From NCBI GenBank assembly GCA_021545585.1, contig JAJRTF010000103.1:1-32690 (forward strand): 32,690 bases of DNA, given 5' to 3'. Both the position numbers and the translations under genes were made by a program. This DNA comes from Zetaproteobacteria bacterium (GTDB lineage: Bacteria; Pseudomonadota; Zetaproteobacteria; Mariprofundales; Mariprofundaceae). Shown here in pieces: positions 8,542 to 17,687 of this stretch (position 1 is its first letter; every line of letters begins with the position of its first letter). Below the pieces are notes generated by a model that did not search any database, was not told the origin of the DNA, and worked only from the letters and a program-made list of their open reading frames with translations.

Positions 8542-10866
8542 ATGATCGAAAGAATCCATAACCTGATCTTTGTGCTTGCAGCCATGGTCGTCTTTAGCAG
8601 CTCGCTGTCCGCTGCTGCCCCAGCCAGCGCGCCGCTGATTTTATCCATTGATGTTGTCGGTAACAGGGTTGTGGAAAAGGAAACCATCCTTGCCCGCCTT
8701 GAAAGCTACGTTGGCCAGCCATTGAATCGAAGGGCCATCAGTCGGGATGTCAATCATTTGTATAAGAGCGGTGATTTCTCAGATGTGCGGGTGGAAGGAA
8801 ATCGTGACAGCAAAGACATCCACCTTATCTATCGGGTCAAAGAATATCCGCTGATTGGCAAGGTAACCCTGCAGGGGAACGCCGAAGTCAAAACAAGGGA
8901 TTTGAAATTACGTTTGAAACTGAAGCCGGGAAGGGTTTTCAATCCAAAACTTCGACTTGCCGACCTTAATACGATTCGTAAAGGGTATCTGAAAAAGGGT
9001 TATTATCAGGTAAAAGTCGATTTCCTGGAAAAGCCTCTGGATGATGGACGCGTAAATATCATTATCAATATTGATGAGGGTTTTATCACCCATATTCAGC
9101 GTATCCGCTTTATCGGCAATCACATGTTTTCAGACTCCGAATTGCGCGATGCCATTGCATCAAGGCAATCCGATATCGCTTCATGGATAAGCAATCGGGA
9201 TATTTTTGAACGGGAACGGTTTGGTGCCGATGCGCAAATGCTCATTCAATATTATCTTGAGCGTGGCTATCTGGATGCAAAGATCGAATCCTCAAATCTG
9301 GCTATGTCCTCAGACAAGAAAAATTTTAATCTGAGCTTCAGTATCAACGAGGGAGTCCAGTATACGGTTTCCGGCATTGAGCTTCAGGGTGATCTGGTCC
9401 CAGGCAAAGAAGAGCTGCTGGAATCGGTTACGCTGGAGGAAGGCAGGGTTTATGCTCAAAGCCGCCTTGTAGAGTCCATCAGGGCACTTACAGAAAAAGT
9501 GGGCGATGAAGGTTTTGCATTTGCTACGGTGACGCCTTTATTTCAAAGAAGCCACGATAATAATACCGTGCACATCACTTTCGATATTGAGAAGGGCAAG
9601 AAAGTGTATATCGACAAAATTCTCATTTCAGGCAATGAAAAGACTGAAGATGCAGTGCTGCGTCGCCAGCTGAAACAATTTGAAGGGGCCCAATATGCCG
9701 CCAGTCAGATTAATCGGAGCAAACTAAACCTGACACGCAGCCCCATGCTGGAAGATGTGCGGGTATCCCTGCCCAAAGGGCGGGATACAGACAAAGTTGA
9801 CATGAAAATTGATGTTACTGAAAAGAAAACCGGTTCTTTCACCTTCGGTATCGGTTATTCGGCTGTAGAAAAAGTGATTGTTTCACTCAAACTTGCCGAG
9901 GAGAACCTTTTTGGTAAAGGCTATCAGGCACAGGTGGATGGCACGGTCAGTTTTGTAACTCAAAATTATACAGCTAGCTTTACTGATCCATATTTTTTAG
10001 GGAAAAATATGAGTGCCTCGGTCAATGCCTTTAAGTCCAAGGCGGATCAACTGCAGTCCATCAATTATAATCAGGATTCAAGCGGGGTTGGCTTCGGCTT
10101 CGGCATCCCGATCAGTGACCATCTGACCTATGGGGTGAATTATCGCTACAGTACTACCAATATCACAAAAGTTCCCGCAAATGCATCCCTGATTATATTG
10201 TCCCAACAGGGAAAGCAGACGACGGGTGAGCTCTCTCAGGTCTTTACATGGGATGACAGGGACCGTTTAACCGCCACATCTGAAGGGAGTGTTGAACGAA
10301 TTGCTTTTCGAGTTGCCGGACTGGGTGGTCAGGAACGTTTTTTTGAAACGACCGTTTCAGCCTCGGCTTATTTCCCTCTGGATGATGAGAACGAACTTGT
10401 ATTCAACCCGTCTTTTGAAGCCCGCGATATCCGCGGCTTGTCCGGAAAGGATGTCCCCTTGCAGCGGCGCTATTCCATGGGTGGTAGTGGCAGTTTGCGC
10501 GGCTTCGATTATAACGGAGTCTCTGTTCGGGATTTACAAACTGATGACGCGCTGGGCGGCGATAAAATGATTCGTGGTTCACTCAACCTTCTGTTTCCTG
10601 CGCCATATATTAAAACTGCCGGGGTTCGGGCTGCCGTATTTGTGGATGCAGGGCTGCCCTGGGGATCAGTAAATGGTACATTTGGCAATCAGGTTTTGAA
10701 TGTTAGAGAAGGATTCTCTTTATCCCGTCTCCGTGTTTCGGCAGGGTTCGGGCTTGAGTGGATATCTCCTGTCGGGCCGCTCACGCTCATTTGGGGGTTC
10801 CCGATCAGGACGGTCGCCGGCGACTTGGAGAAGAGTTTTGAGTTTGGCCTGGGCGGAACTTTTTAA
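8542..10866 (+). CDS. bamA: Outer membrane protein assembly factor BamA
   Basis: BamA is the core of the complex that folds and inserts outer-membrane beta-barrel proteins. The 774-residue protein starts with a signal peptide (MIERIHNLIFVLAAMVVF..., cleavage around residues 24-30). About five POTRA repeats extend to roughly residue 420. The rest is a 16-stranded barrel with the conserved RGF motif in GSGSLRGFDYNG and a terminal aromatic residue (GLGGTF). The frame is open upstream to 8500, but ATG 8542 gives a proper signal peptide and follows the rseP stop by one base. Confidence 0.97.
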   Translation: MIERIHNLIFVLAAMVVFSSSLSAAAPASAPLILSIDVVGNRVVEKETILARLESYVGQPLNRRAISRDVNHLYKSGDFSDVRVEGNRDSKDIHLIYRVKEYPLIGKVTLQGNAEVKTRDLKLRLKLKPGRVFNPKLRLADLNTIRKGYLKKGYYQVKVDFLEKPLDDGRVNIIINIDEGFITHIQRIRFIGNHMFSDSELRDAIASRQSDIASWISNRDIFERERFGADAQMLIQYYLERGYLDAKIESSNLAMSSDKKNFNLSFSINEGVQYTVSGIELQGDLVPGKEELLESVTLEEGRVYAQSRLVESIRALTEKVGDEGFAFATVTPLFQRSHDNNTVHITFDIEKGKKVYIDKILISGNEKTEDAVLRRQLKQFEGAQYAASQINRSKLNLTRSPMLEDVRVSLPKGRDTDKVDMKIDVTEKKTGSFTFGIGYSAVEKVIVSLKLAEENLFGKGYQAQVDGTVSFVTQNYTASFTDPYFLGKNMSASVNAFKSKADQLQSINYNQDSSGVGFGFGIPISDHLTYGVNYRYSTTNITKVPANASLIILSQQGKQTTGELSQVFTWDDRDRLTATSEGSVERIAFRVAGLGGQERFFETTVSASAYFPLDDENELVFNPSFEARDIRGLSGKDVPLQRRYSMGGSGSLRGFDYNGVSVRDLQTDDALGGDKMIRGSLNLLFPAPYIKTAGVRAAVFVDAGLPWGSVNGTFGNQVLNVREGFSLSRLRVSAGFGLEWISPVGPLTLIWGFPIRTVAGDLEKSFEFGLGGTF

Positions 10867-10892
10867 GTGATAATAAAAACAGAGGTAGCTAA

Positions 10893-11414
10893 ATGATGAA
10901 TATGAATGTTCGTAACGTTTTGACGGGTGCTTCTCTTGCCCTGGCTATAGCGATGCCGGTTTCAGCCAGTGCGGCTGAGCTGAAGGTTGGCTATGTAGAT
11001 GTGAAGAGTGCGGTTGAAAACACGGCGGATTATCAAACCGGCATTAAACGCCTGGAGTCCCTTAAATCGAAAAAGCAGAAGGAGTTGAATGTTCTGCTCG
11101 ACAAGATTAATCAGGCTGAAAAGGACCTGATGGGGCAGTCGATGGCTATGTCGCCGGATCGTCTGGCTCAGAAGCAGCAGGATCTGAAGAAAATGCGCAA
11201 GGATCTTTCCCGTAAACAGCAGGATGCGCAGGAGCAGCTTGTGGCGCAGAAGAACCGTCTGGACATGAGTGTCGGTTCGAAGTTTCAGAAGGTCATGAAG
11301 TCATACGGTAAGGAAAACGGCTATGATATGATCATGGCAAAGTCGGCATTTCTATATGTTGATTCGAAGCATGATGTTACAGCCAGCATTACCAAGCTAC
11401 TGGACGCAAAATAA
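10893..11414 (+). CDS. skp: Periplasmic chaperone Skp (OmpH family)
   Basis: Skp holds unfolded outer-membrane proteins in the periplasm on the way to BamA. The 173-residue protein has a signal peptide ending at about residue 27 (PVSASA, then AELKVG). It continues with the mature-protein start VGYVDVKSAVEN, then a long charged coiled coil rich in K, Q and D, roughly residues 50-130. A short C-terminal beta segment follows. A ribosome-binding site (GAGGT) precedes ATG 10893. Its position between bamA and lpxD is the standard arrangement. Confidence 0.92.
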   Translation: MMNMNVRNVLTGASLALAIAMPVSASAAELKVGYVDVKSAVENTADYQTGIKRLESLKSKKQKELNVLLDKINQAEKDLMGQSMAMSPDRLAQKQQDLKKMRKDLSRKQQDAQEQLVAQKNRLDMSVGSKFQKVMKSYGKENGYDMIMAKSAFLYVDSKHDVTASITKLLDAK

Positions 11415-11421
11415 TTTCTCC

Positions 11422-12420
11422 GTGCCAGGCATCTCGCTGGAAGATATTGCCGAACTGTTAGAGGGGCGACTTGAAGGCTCAGGCAATGGCTTGATTGTCG
11501 GCATCAATACGCTGGCTTCAGCCGGGCCTGACGAAGCCTCATTCCTTGCCAACAGCAAATACAAAGCCGATCTCGTCAACACGAAGGCGGGCCTGGTATT
11601 GCTGGCTGACGGTGTTGATGCCCCATCCGGGGCAAACGTGATTCGTACGACCAATCCATACCTTGCCTTTACTCGTTTGCAACGCCATTTTCATCCTGAA
11701 CCTCAATCTGCCGGCAGACGGCATCCCACAGCCACGATAGATTCAAAGGCGCATCTTGCCGATGACGTTGATGTGGGAGCACATGCCATTATTGAAGCCG
11801 GGGCAAGCATTGGAGCCGGTTCCATCATCGGTTCAGGCTGCATTGTGGAAAAGGACGCCAAAATCGGTAAGCAGTGCAGGCTTCTGCCTCGTTCGCTCGT
11901 GGCCCATGGCTGTGTGTTGAAGAACCATGTTACACTGCAAGCTGGCGTCATTATCGGATCGGATGGCTTTGGTTATGCATGGAGTGGAAGTGAGCATCTG
12001 AAAATCCCGCAGGTTGGCAGGGTCGTGTTGCATGACGGGGTTGAAGTCGGAGCCAACACCTGCATAGACCGGGGGGCGATAGGCGATACAGTGATCGGTC
12101 GAGGGGTCAAGCTCGATAACCTGATGCAGATTGGCCATAACGTGCACATTGGCGATTATTCCATTATGGCAGGCCTGACTGCAGTGGCCGGTTCCACCAG
12201 TATTGGCAAGGGATGCCAGATCGGCGGGCACGCAGCATTTGCAGGCCACATCCAGGTGGGTGACGGGTGCCGGATTGCGGGTAAATCGGGTGTAATCAGT
12301 GATCTCGATGCCGGTGGAACTTATGCTGGAAGTCCAGCCATGCCGCATCGTCTCTGGTTCAGGGTCGCTGCCGCCATGCGCCGTCTTCCGGATGTCATGA
12401 AAACCCTGAATAAAAAATAA
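11422..12420 (+). CDS. lpxD: UDP-3-O-acylglucosamine N-acyltransferase
   Basis: LpxD adds the second, N-linked acyl chain to UDP-3-O-acyl-glucosamine in lipid A synthesis. The protein is 332 residues with an N-terminal uridine-binding domain and a long left-handed beta helix of hexapeptide repeats, from about residue 105 to 300. The catalytic His falls at residue 239 in QIGHNVHIGD, the same number as in E. coli LpxD. The frame is open upstream inside skp. GTG 11422 matches the family N-terminus (VPGISLEDIAELL), but no clear ribosome-binding site precedes it, so coupling to skp seems likely. Confidence 0.94.
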   Translation: MPGISLEDIAELLEGRLEGSGNGLIVGINTLASAGPDEASFLANSKYKADLVNTKAGLVLLADGVDAPSGANVIRTTNPYLAFTRLQRHFHPEPQSAGRRHPTATIDSKAHLADDVDVGAHAIIEAGASIGAGSIIGSGCIVEKDAKIGKQCRLLPRSLVAHGCVLKNHVTLQAGVIIGSDGFGYAWSGSEHLKIPQVGRVVLHDGVEVGANTCIDRGAIGDTVIGRGVKLDNLMQIGHNVHIGDYSIMAGLTAVAGSTSIGKGCQIGGHAAFAGHIQVGDGCRIAGKSGVISDLDAGGTYAGSPAMPHRLWFRVAAAMRRLPDVMKTLNKK

Positions 12421-12463
12421 ACTGCTCGCCAGAGCACTTACTTTGTTTAACTGAGAGGAAGCT

Positions 12464-12910
12464 ATGCCATCGTTGAATATCGACAATATCATGTCCCGAC
12501 TGCCACACCGGTATCCGTTTCTACTAATCGATAAAGTACTCGATTATGAAAAGGAAAAATTCATACATGCGTTGAAGAATGTCACCTGTAACGAACCTCA
12601 GTTTACAGGACATTTTCCGAGCCATCCCGTTATGCCCGGTGTGCTTCTGGTTGAGGCCATGGCTCAGGCCGGCGGTATTCTCGCCTTTGAATCGGTTGAG
12701 GATGAGCGTGAGTATCTGGTTTATTTTACTGCCATTGACGGTGTTCGTTTTCGCAAGCCGGTACGCCCCGGCGACCAGGTCATCTTTGAGCTGACCTGTC
12801 TGCGTCGCCGCGGCCACATGTGGAAGCTGCGTGGTGAAGCATTTGTTGATGGTGAACTGGTCTGCGAAGGGACACTGATGGCCACGCTGGTGCTTCAGGA
12901 CGGGGCATGA
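12464..12910 (+). CDS. fabZ: 3-hydroxyacyl-[acyl-carrier-protein] dehydratase FabZ
   Basis: FabZ dehydrates 3-hydroxyacyl-ACP in fatty-acid elongation and so competes with LpxA for 3-hydroxymyristoyl-ACP. The 148-residue hot-dog-fold protein has PHRYPFLLIDKV at residues 14-25. The catalytic His50 lies in GHFPSHPVMPG and Glu64 in LLVEAMAQ. ATG 12464 is preceded by GAGAGGAAG. It sits between lpxD and lpxA, overlapping lpxA by 4 bp, the usual arrangement that ties fatty-acid and lipid A output. Confidence 0.97.
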   Translation: MPSLNIDNIMSRLPHRYPFLLIDKVLDYEKEKFIHALKNVTCNEPQFTGHFPSHPVMPGVLLVEAMAQAGGILAFESVEDEREYLVYFTAIDGVRFRKPVRPGDQVIFELTCLRRRGHMWKLRGEAFVDGELVCEGTLMATLVLQDGA

Positions 12911-13710
12911 GCACCACCATTCACCCGACGGCTGTTGTAGATAGCGCTGCCCGACTCGGAGAGGGCGTTAAGATCGGTCCGCATTGCCTTGTGGGCCCCG
13001 ACGTCAGGCTGGGGGATGATACCGAGCTTGTTTCGCACGCGGTGGTGACCGGTCACACAAGCATGGGATCAGGGAATCGTGTTTTTCCATTCGCCTGTAT
13101 TGGACAGGAGCCTCAGGATCTGAAATACCACGGTGAGGATTCCGAAGTCGTGATCGGTGATCATAATACCTTTCGTGAGAATGTGACCGTTAATGCCGGT
13201 ACGGAAGGCGGTGGCATGGTGACCCGTATCGGCGATCACTGCCTGATGATGGCTTATGCCCATGTTGCACACGACTGTATCCTTGGAAATGAGGTGATTA
13301 TGGCCAATTGCGCCACGCTGGCCGGGCATGTGACGGTTGAGGATGGCGCCATTATCGGTGGTCTGGCGGCAATTCATCAGTTCCTGCATATCGGCAAGTA
13401 TTGCATGATCGGCGGAACAGCCGGAGTAAACAAGAGTGTTCCGCCGTTCTGCATGGTCTCGGGAGGCTATCGACCAACACTGGTCGGCCTGAATCTGATC
13501 GGCCTGAAACGTCGCGGCTTTTCCCGGGATCAGATATCCAGCCTGAAGGAAATTTATCGACTTCTGTTGCAGGAGTCCGGCAAGCGGGACGACAGGCTTG
13601 AGGCGGCAGAGCAACTCGCCGGTGACGATGGTCAGGTTCGCTATCTGGTTGATTTCATCCGTAATACCAAGGGCGGCATGACCCTGCACCGCCGGGATAA
13701 CGAGGCATAA
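12907..13710 (+). CDS. lpxA: Acyl-ACP--UDP-N-acetylglucosamine O-acyltransferase
   Basis: LpxA catalyses the first step of lipid A synthesis, O-acylation of UDP-GlcNAc from acyl-ACP. The 267-residue protein opens with IHPTAVVDSAARLGEGVKIG and continues as hexapeptide repeats of a left-handed beta helix. The catalytic His122 lies in AYAHVAHDC, equivalent to His125 of E. coli. A helical C-terminal domain begins at about residue 190. The start overlaps the fabZ stop (ATGA). Confidence 0.97.
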   Translation: MSTTIHPTAVVDSAARLGEGVKIGPHCLVGPDVRLGDDTELVSHAVVTGHTSMGSGNRVFPFACIGQEPQDLKYHGEDSEVVIGDHNTFRENVTVNAGTEGGGMVTRIGDHCLMMAYAHVAHDCILGNEVIMANCATLAGHVTVEDGAIIGGLAAIHQFLHIGKYCMIGGTAGVNKSVPPFCMVSGGYRPTLVGLNLIGLKRRGFSRDQISSLKEIYRLLLQESGKRDDRLEAAEQLAGDDGQVRYLVDFIRNTKGGMTLHRRDNEA

Positions 13711-14525
13711 TGCCCCGCAAAATCGGGCTTATTGCCGGCTATGGACATTTCCCCATGGAGTTGGCTGAACAGCTTACGCGGGCGGGTTTTGAAGTGCACT
13801 GCGTGGCGGCCCGTGAAGAAACCAGTCCGGCAATTGAGTCGCTGACTACTTCAACATGCTGGCTGCATGTCGGTCAGGTCGGCGGCATGATTAAGGCATT
13901 CAAAAAATCGGGTGTTGATCGGGTGGTGATGGCCGGAAAGGTCAGAAAACTCCATTTATTCAGGAACTTCCGACCGGACATGACTGCCATGAAAGGTTTG
14001 ATGCGCATGAAAGACCGGCGCGATGACAGTGTCTTGAACACAATCGCGGACCTTTTGGCTGAGGAGGGTCTGACACTGCTTTCGCAGGTTGAATATGCCG
14101 GTGGCATGCTGGCCGGCAACGGACATCTGGCCGGTCCGGTTGCAAAAAAACGATTCGCCGATATCGAATTCGGTTTTCCCCAGGCCAAGCAGATTGCAGG
14201 GCTGGATATCGGGCAGACGATTGTGGTTCAGGATCAGGCCGTACTGGCTGTTGAAGCGATTGAAGGTACGGATGAAGCGATTAAGCGCGGTGGTGAGCTG
14301 GGTAGCGGCAAAGCGACGGTTATCAAGGTGGCCAAACCGAATCAGGATCTTCGCTTTGATGTTCCGTCAGTGGGTCCGGATACGCTGGAGGCCATGCATG
14401 CTGCCGGTTGCACATTGCTGGCTGTTGAGAGTGGGCTGACGCTGATCATTGAACGTCAGAGATTTATCGATATGGCGCAACACCTGGGTGTTTCCGTTTA
14501 CGGCTACCGGGAAGCCGAAGCTTAA
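13710..14525 (+). CDS. lpxI: UDP-2,3-diacylglucosamine pyrophosphatase LpxI (DUF1009)
   Basis: LpxI hydrolyses UDP-2,3-diacylglucosamine to lipid X and replaces LpxH in many lineages outside the beta- and gammaproteobacteria. The 271-residue protein has the family opening KIGLIAGYGHFPMELAEQL at residues 4-22. The central VGQVGGMIKAFKKSGVDRVV segment comes next, and the C-terminal domain contains TVIKVAKPNQDLRFDVPSVG. It lies between lpxA and lpxB, exactly where this step is needed, and no LpxH gene is visible in the window. The ATG overlaps the lpxA stop by one base. Confidence 0.95.
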   Translation: MPRKIGLIAGYGHFPMELAEQLTRAGFEVHCVAAREETSPAIESLTTSTCWLHVGQVGGMIKAFKKSGVDRVVMAGKVRKLHLFRNFRPDMTAMKGLMRMKDRRDDSVLNTIADLLAEEGLTLLSQVEYAGGMLAGNGHLAGPVAKKRFADIEFGFPQAKQIAGLDIGQTIVVQDQAVLAVEAIEGTDEAIKRGGELGSGKATVIKVAKPNQDLRFDVPSVGPDTLEAMHAAGCTLLAVESGLTLIIERQRFIDMAQHLGVSVYGYREAEA

Positions 14526-14530
14526 GTCCG

Positions 14531-15688
14531 TTGACATCTTTGCTGACTCCGCAAAATATATTCATCAGTGTCGGTGAGGTTTCCGGTGATTTACATGCGG
14601 CGACCGTCCTTAAGGAACTGCATCATCGTTTTCCCGAACTGATTACATCCGGAATTTCAGGTCCATGCATGTTAAATGCCGGTTGCGTGCCACTGCATGC
14701 GATGCATGAACTGAATGTGATGGGTATCAGTGATGTTGTTTCCGCCTTGCCGCGCATTCGGCGTATTGAGAAATCCGTGCTGAACTGGTGCACGGAAAAC
14801 CATCCCGATGCAGCCATTCTGGTTGATTTTTCCAGCTTTCACATGCGACTTGGACGCAAACTTCGGGCCATGGGCATCCCCGTATTGCATTTTATTGCTC
14901 CCAAGCTCTGGGCATGGGGGGCATGGCGCGTGCGCAAGCTCAGCCATTCACAGGATGCTTTGGCCAGTATTCTGCCCTTCGAGCCCGAGTGGTTTGCTAC
15001 GCATGGCATTCGCGCCACCTATGTCGGGAACCCCAGTGCCGTGACATGTCGTGACGGCTGGAGCCGCGATGAGCTCAAATCGCGCCTGGGTCTGGATAAG
15101 GCGACTCGTTTGCTGGCCATACTTCCCGGCAGCCGTGCCCAGGAACTGCATAGGCATGTAACTCTGCTTGCCGAGACAATGCACCGCCTGCGTAAGCTGG
15201 ATAGCTCGATTGCCTTTGTCGTGCCTGTTGCGCCGGGGGTTGCATACGAATCGCTGCAGCCACTGTGGCAGGCAGGGGCTGTGGCGATTGACCGCAATGA
15301 ACCGGGTTATGCGCTGAGGGCGGATGCAGCTATTGCCGTTTCGGGTACAGCAACCCTGGAGCTAGCGCTGTGGGATGTGCCGACCGTGCTTGTATACCGG
15401 TCCTCCGCCCTGACGATGTTTCTTGCCTGGCGACTGGTTGATCTGAACTGTGCCGGACTCGCCAATATTATCATGGACGATCAGCCGGTGATGCCGGAGC
15501 TGATCCAGAAGGATTGTACTGTCGGGCGGATAGTCGATGCGCTCATGCCTCTTCTGCACGACCGCGAGGCAGGGGATGCGCAGCAACTGCGATTCAGGGA
15601 ATTACGCAGGCGGCTGGGGGATCGCCATCCGGCCGTCGGCGTCGTGGATCTGCTTGAGCAGTTGCTGGCCCATGCGAAAACATCATAG
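14531..15688 (+). CDS. lpxB: Lipid-A-disaccharide synthase
   Basis: LpxB (GT19 family) joins UDP-diacylglucosamine and lipid X into the lipid A disaccharide. The protein is 385 residues. The N-terminal nucleotide-fold motif SVGEVSGDLHAA is at about residues 13-24. LVDFSSFHMRLGRKL, FIAPKLWAWGAWRV and LAILPGSRAQELHRH follow, then the donor-site region AVSGTATLELAL. No ATG fits. TTG 14531, five bases after the lpxI stop, is the best start (a second TTG lies at 14540), giving a rare initiation codon with no strong ribosome-binding site. Confidence 0.94.
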   Translation: MTSLLTPQNIFISVGEVSGDLHAATVLKELHHRFPELITSGISGPCMLNAGCVPLHAMHELNVMGISDVVSALPRIRRIEKSVLNWCTENHPDAAILVDFSSFHMRLGRKLRAMGIPVLHFIAPKLWAWGAWRVRKLSHSQDALASILPFEPEWFATHGIRATYVGNPSAVTCRDGWSRDELKSRLGLDKATRLLAILPGSRAQELHRHVTLLAETMHRLRKLDSSIAFVVPVAPGVAYESLQPLWQAGAVAIDRNEPGYALRADAAIAVSGTATLELALWDVPTVLVYRSSALTMFLAWRLVDLNCAGLANIIMDDQPVMPELIQKDCTVGRIVDALMPLLHDREAGDAQQLRFRELRRRLGDRHPAVGVVDLLEQLLAHAKTS

Positions 15689-15718
15689 ACTGTGTGTTAA
15701 TTCTTTCTTGACTAGGGC

Positions 15719-15746
15719 TTGACCCGCTAGGGGCATTACCCATAAT
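15719..15746 (+). promoter_or_regulatory. Sigma70-type promoter for the yceD-rpmF-fab cluster
   Basis: TTGACC (15719-15724) and CATAAT (15741-15746) are separated by 16 bases. Each matches its consensus at five of six positions. The pair lies 30-58 bp after the lpxB stop. Transcription would start at about 15753, giving a leader of about 65 nt before the preferred GTG start of yceD. This separates the lipid A run from the fatty-acid run. Confidence 0.6.
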
Positions 15747-15817
15747 GCGCGCCTGCCTGATTGTATGCCCAGATAATGGCGACATGCTTCATGCAGGGGT
15801 TGTTCTGGAGGTGTCGG

Positions 15818-16351
15818 GTGCAAGGCAAATGGCTTGTAACATTGCAGGGCCTGCCGTCAGCCGGACGCAGCTGGGATACCGATGTGTCGCAGAAACTATT
15901 GCAGGATTCAGGCGAAGGTGTTGTTGATACTTTGCAGGGTTTGACATCCGATATGCACTGGCAGCTGACACTGGAGCATGCTGATGAAGTGTTTCGGCTT
16001 CAGGGCCGGTGGCAGGGCAGCATGACGCGCCGTTGTTGTCGTTGTAATGTGCCGTTTGACTGGCAGATGCAGGGGAAGACGGAACGGGACTATCAGCTAA
16101 GGCAGGCACCTTATGATGATGAATCCGGAAGCGAATGCGAATTCATTGCGCCTCCGGGAAATATTTATTTGCTCGATATCCTGCGAGAGGATGTCTGGCT
16201 GGCATGGCAGGCTGATGTAGTGTGTAGTGAATCATGCAAGGGTTTATGTTCATATTGTGGATGCAATCGCAATACGCGGGCATGTCAGTGTGAACAGAAA
16301 AATAGCGGCCATCCATTTGCAGCACTGGCTGCATTGAAGCTGGACGCATAA
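15818..16351 (+). CDS. yceD: YceD family protein (DUF177)
   Basis: This is a small cysteine-rich protein of the DUF177/YceD family, typically encoded directly before rpmF. Its role is unclear, with links to 23S rRNA and ribosome assembly in the wider family. It has 177 residues from the preferred GTG 15818, which is preceded by GGAGG (15807-15811) at six-base spacing. An ATG at 15761 is in frame but has no such site and would add 19 atypical residues. Seen in the sequence are CCRCNVPFDW in the middle and a C-terminal Cys cluster, CKGLCSYCGCNRNTRACQC, probably metal-binding. Confidence 0.85.
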   Translation: MQGKWLVTLQGLPSAGRSWDTDVSQKLLQDSGEGVVDTLQGLTSDMHWQLTLEHADEVFRLQGRWQGSMTRRCCRCNVPFDWQMQGKTERDYQLRQAPYDDESGSECEFIAPPGNIYLLDILREDVWLAWQADVVCSESCKGLCSYCGCNRNTRACQCEQKNSGHPFAALAALKLDA

Positions 16352-16387
16352 GATCCAGAGGCTGAAAGCCTCAGGAAGGAGTAAGAG

Positions 16388-16573
16388 ATGGCAGTTCCAA
16401 AGAGAAAAACCAGCGCTTCCAAGCGTAACATGCGCCGGGCACACGATCAGATTACCGTAGCCGGTATGAGTGAATGTCCGGAATGTGGCGAAATGATGCG
16501 TCCGCATCATGCCTGCCCGCACTGTGGCAATTACAAAGGCCGTGAGGTTACAGCCTCCTCCAGCGAGGGTTAA
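16388..16573 (+). CDS. rpmF: 50S ribosomal protein L32
   Basis: This 61-residue basic protein is L32 of the large subunit. It has the typical start [20 protein letters not shown]. Four cysteines at 30, 33, 43 and 46 (CPECG...CPHCG) make it the zinc-binding, C-plus type of L32. A strong AGGAAGGAG ribosome-binding site precedes ATG 16388. The yceD-rpmF-plsX order is widespread and ties ribosome output to membrane lipid synthesis. Confidence 0.97.
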   Translation: MAVPKRKTSASKRNMRRAHDQITVAGMSECPECGEMMRPHHACPHCGNYKGREVTASSSEG

Positions 16574-16598
16574 ATCAAAACTTTTGTGATACCTGCAG

Positions 16599-17687
16599 AT
16601 GCTGGTGGATATGTCGCCTGAAACGGGGCAGCACAGCGCTGATATAACGAATACCTCTGCATCCGGCAGGGATATTCGTGTGCTCGTTGATGGCCACGGC
16701 GGTGATGCAGCACCGATTGTGGTTCTTGATGCGCTATCCCTGATACTGCAATCATCAGCAGGTGATCTTGGGCCGCTTAAACTGGGTGTTGTCGGCCAGC
16801 CTGATGTCATCGGGCCTCTCCTGAAGGGGCGCGGCATTGACGGTCAGATTGAGTTGATCGCCTGCACGGATGTGATTGGTATGTGTGATTCACCCGCCCA
16901 GGCACTGCGTCGCAAAAAAGATTCTTCCATTCATGTCGGTGCCAGACTGGTGCGTGATGGTGGATGGGATGCTCTGGTCAGTGCCGGCAACACCGGCGCG
17001 CTAATGGCTATTTCCAAAATGATACTCAAAACCCTGCATGGCATAGATCGTCCGGCCATTGCCTCGGTGTTACCCTCCGATAATGGCAGCTGCACGCTGT
17101 TGCTGGACTCGGGGGCCAATACTGAATGCAATTCGGATCATCTGGTACAGTTCTCAATCATGGGCTCCTGTTACATGCAGGCAGCAGAGCGCATTGAATC
17201 GCCACGTGTGGGCTTGCTTAATATCGGCAGCGAAGCCATCAAGGGCACCGATCTCATCAAGTTGACATCGACAAAGCTTGAAGAATCAGAGCTTAATTTT
17301 ATCGGTAATGTTGAAGGCACTGAACTGTTCAGCAATCATGTTGATGTGGTCGTATGCGATGGCTTCGTCGGCAATGTGGCACTGAAGTCCATTGAAGGGA
17401 CAGCCCGGTTTTTTGCTACCCATATGCGCGAAGAGCTAACCTCCGGCATGGTGGCAAAGACAGGAGCCTTGCTTGCAAGGCCTGCCCTAAAGCGTTTTAA
17501 AGACAAAATAAACCCGGGTAAATATAATGGCGCTCCGTTACTCGGTCTGAACGGCATTGTGGTGAAAAGTCATGGTTCAGCCGATGCGGCAAGTTTTGCC
17601 AATGCCATTTCGGTGGCTTATAGAGAAGTGGGGGAGCAGTTGATCGAGCGTATCACCATATCAATGCAGGAAAGTCTCGAAGCATGA
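16599..17687 (+). CDS. plsX: Phosphate acyltransferase PlsX
   Basis: PlsX makes acyl-phosphate from acyl-ACP for the PlsY route into phospholipids. The protein has IRVLVDGHGGDAAP near residue 26 (other family members have DxMGGD), then LVSAGNTGALMAIS, LDSGANTECNSDHL, VGLLNIGSEAIKGTDL and VVCDGFVGNVALKSIEG. The length from ATG 16599 is 362 residues. The first ~25 residues are not family-like, and no ribosome-binding site precedes 16599. ATG 16608, or GTG 16680 just before the conserved core, may be the true start. It overlaps fabH by 4 bp. Confidence 0.93.
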   Translation: MLVDMSPETGQHSADITNTSASGRDIRVLVDGHGGDAAPIVVLDALSLILQSSAGDLGPLKLGVVGQPDVIGPLLKGRGIDGQIELIACTDVIGMCDSPAQALRRKKDSSIHVGARLVRDGGWDALVSAGNTGALMAISKMILKTLHGIDRPAIASVLPSDNGSCTLLLDSGANTECNSDHLVQFSIMGSCYMQAAERIESPRVGLLNIGSEAIKGTDLIKLTSTKLEESELNFIGNVEGTELFSNHVDVVVCDGFVGNVALKSIEGTARFFATHMREELTSGMVAKTGALLARPALKRFKDKINPGKYNGAPLLGLNGIVVKSHGSADAASFANAISVAYREVGEQLIERITISMQESLEA

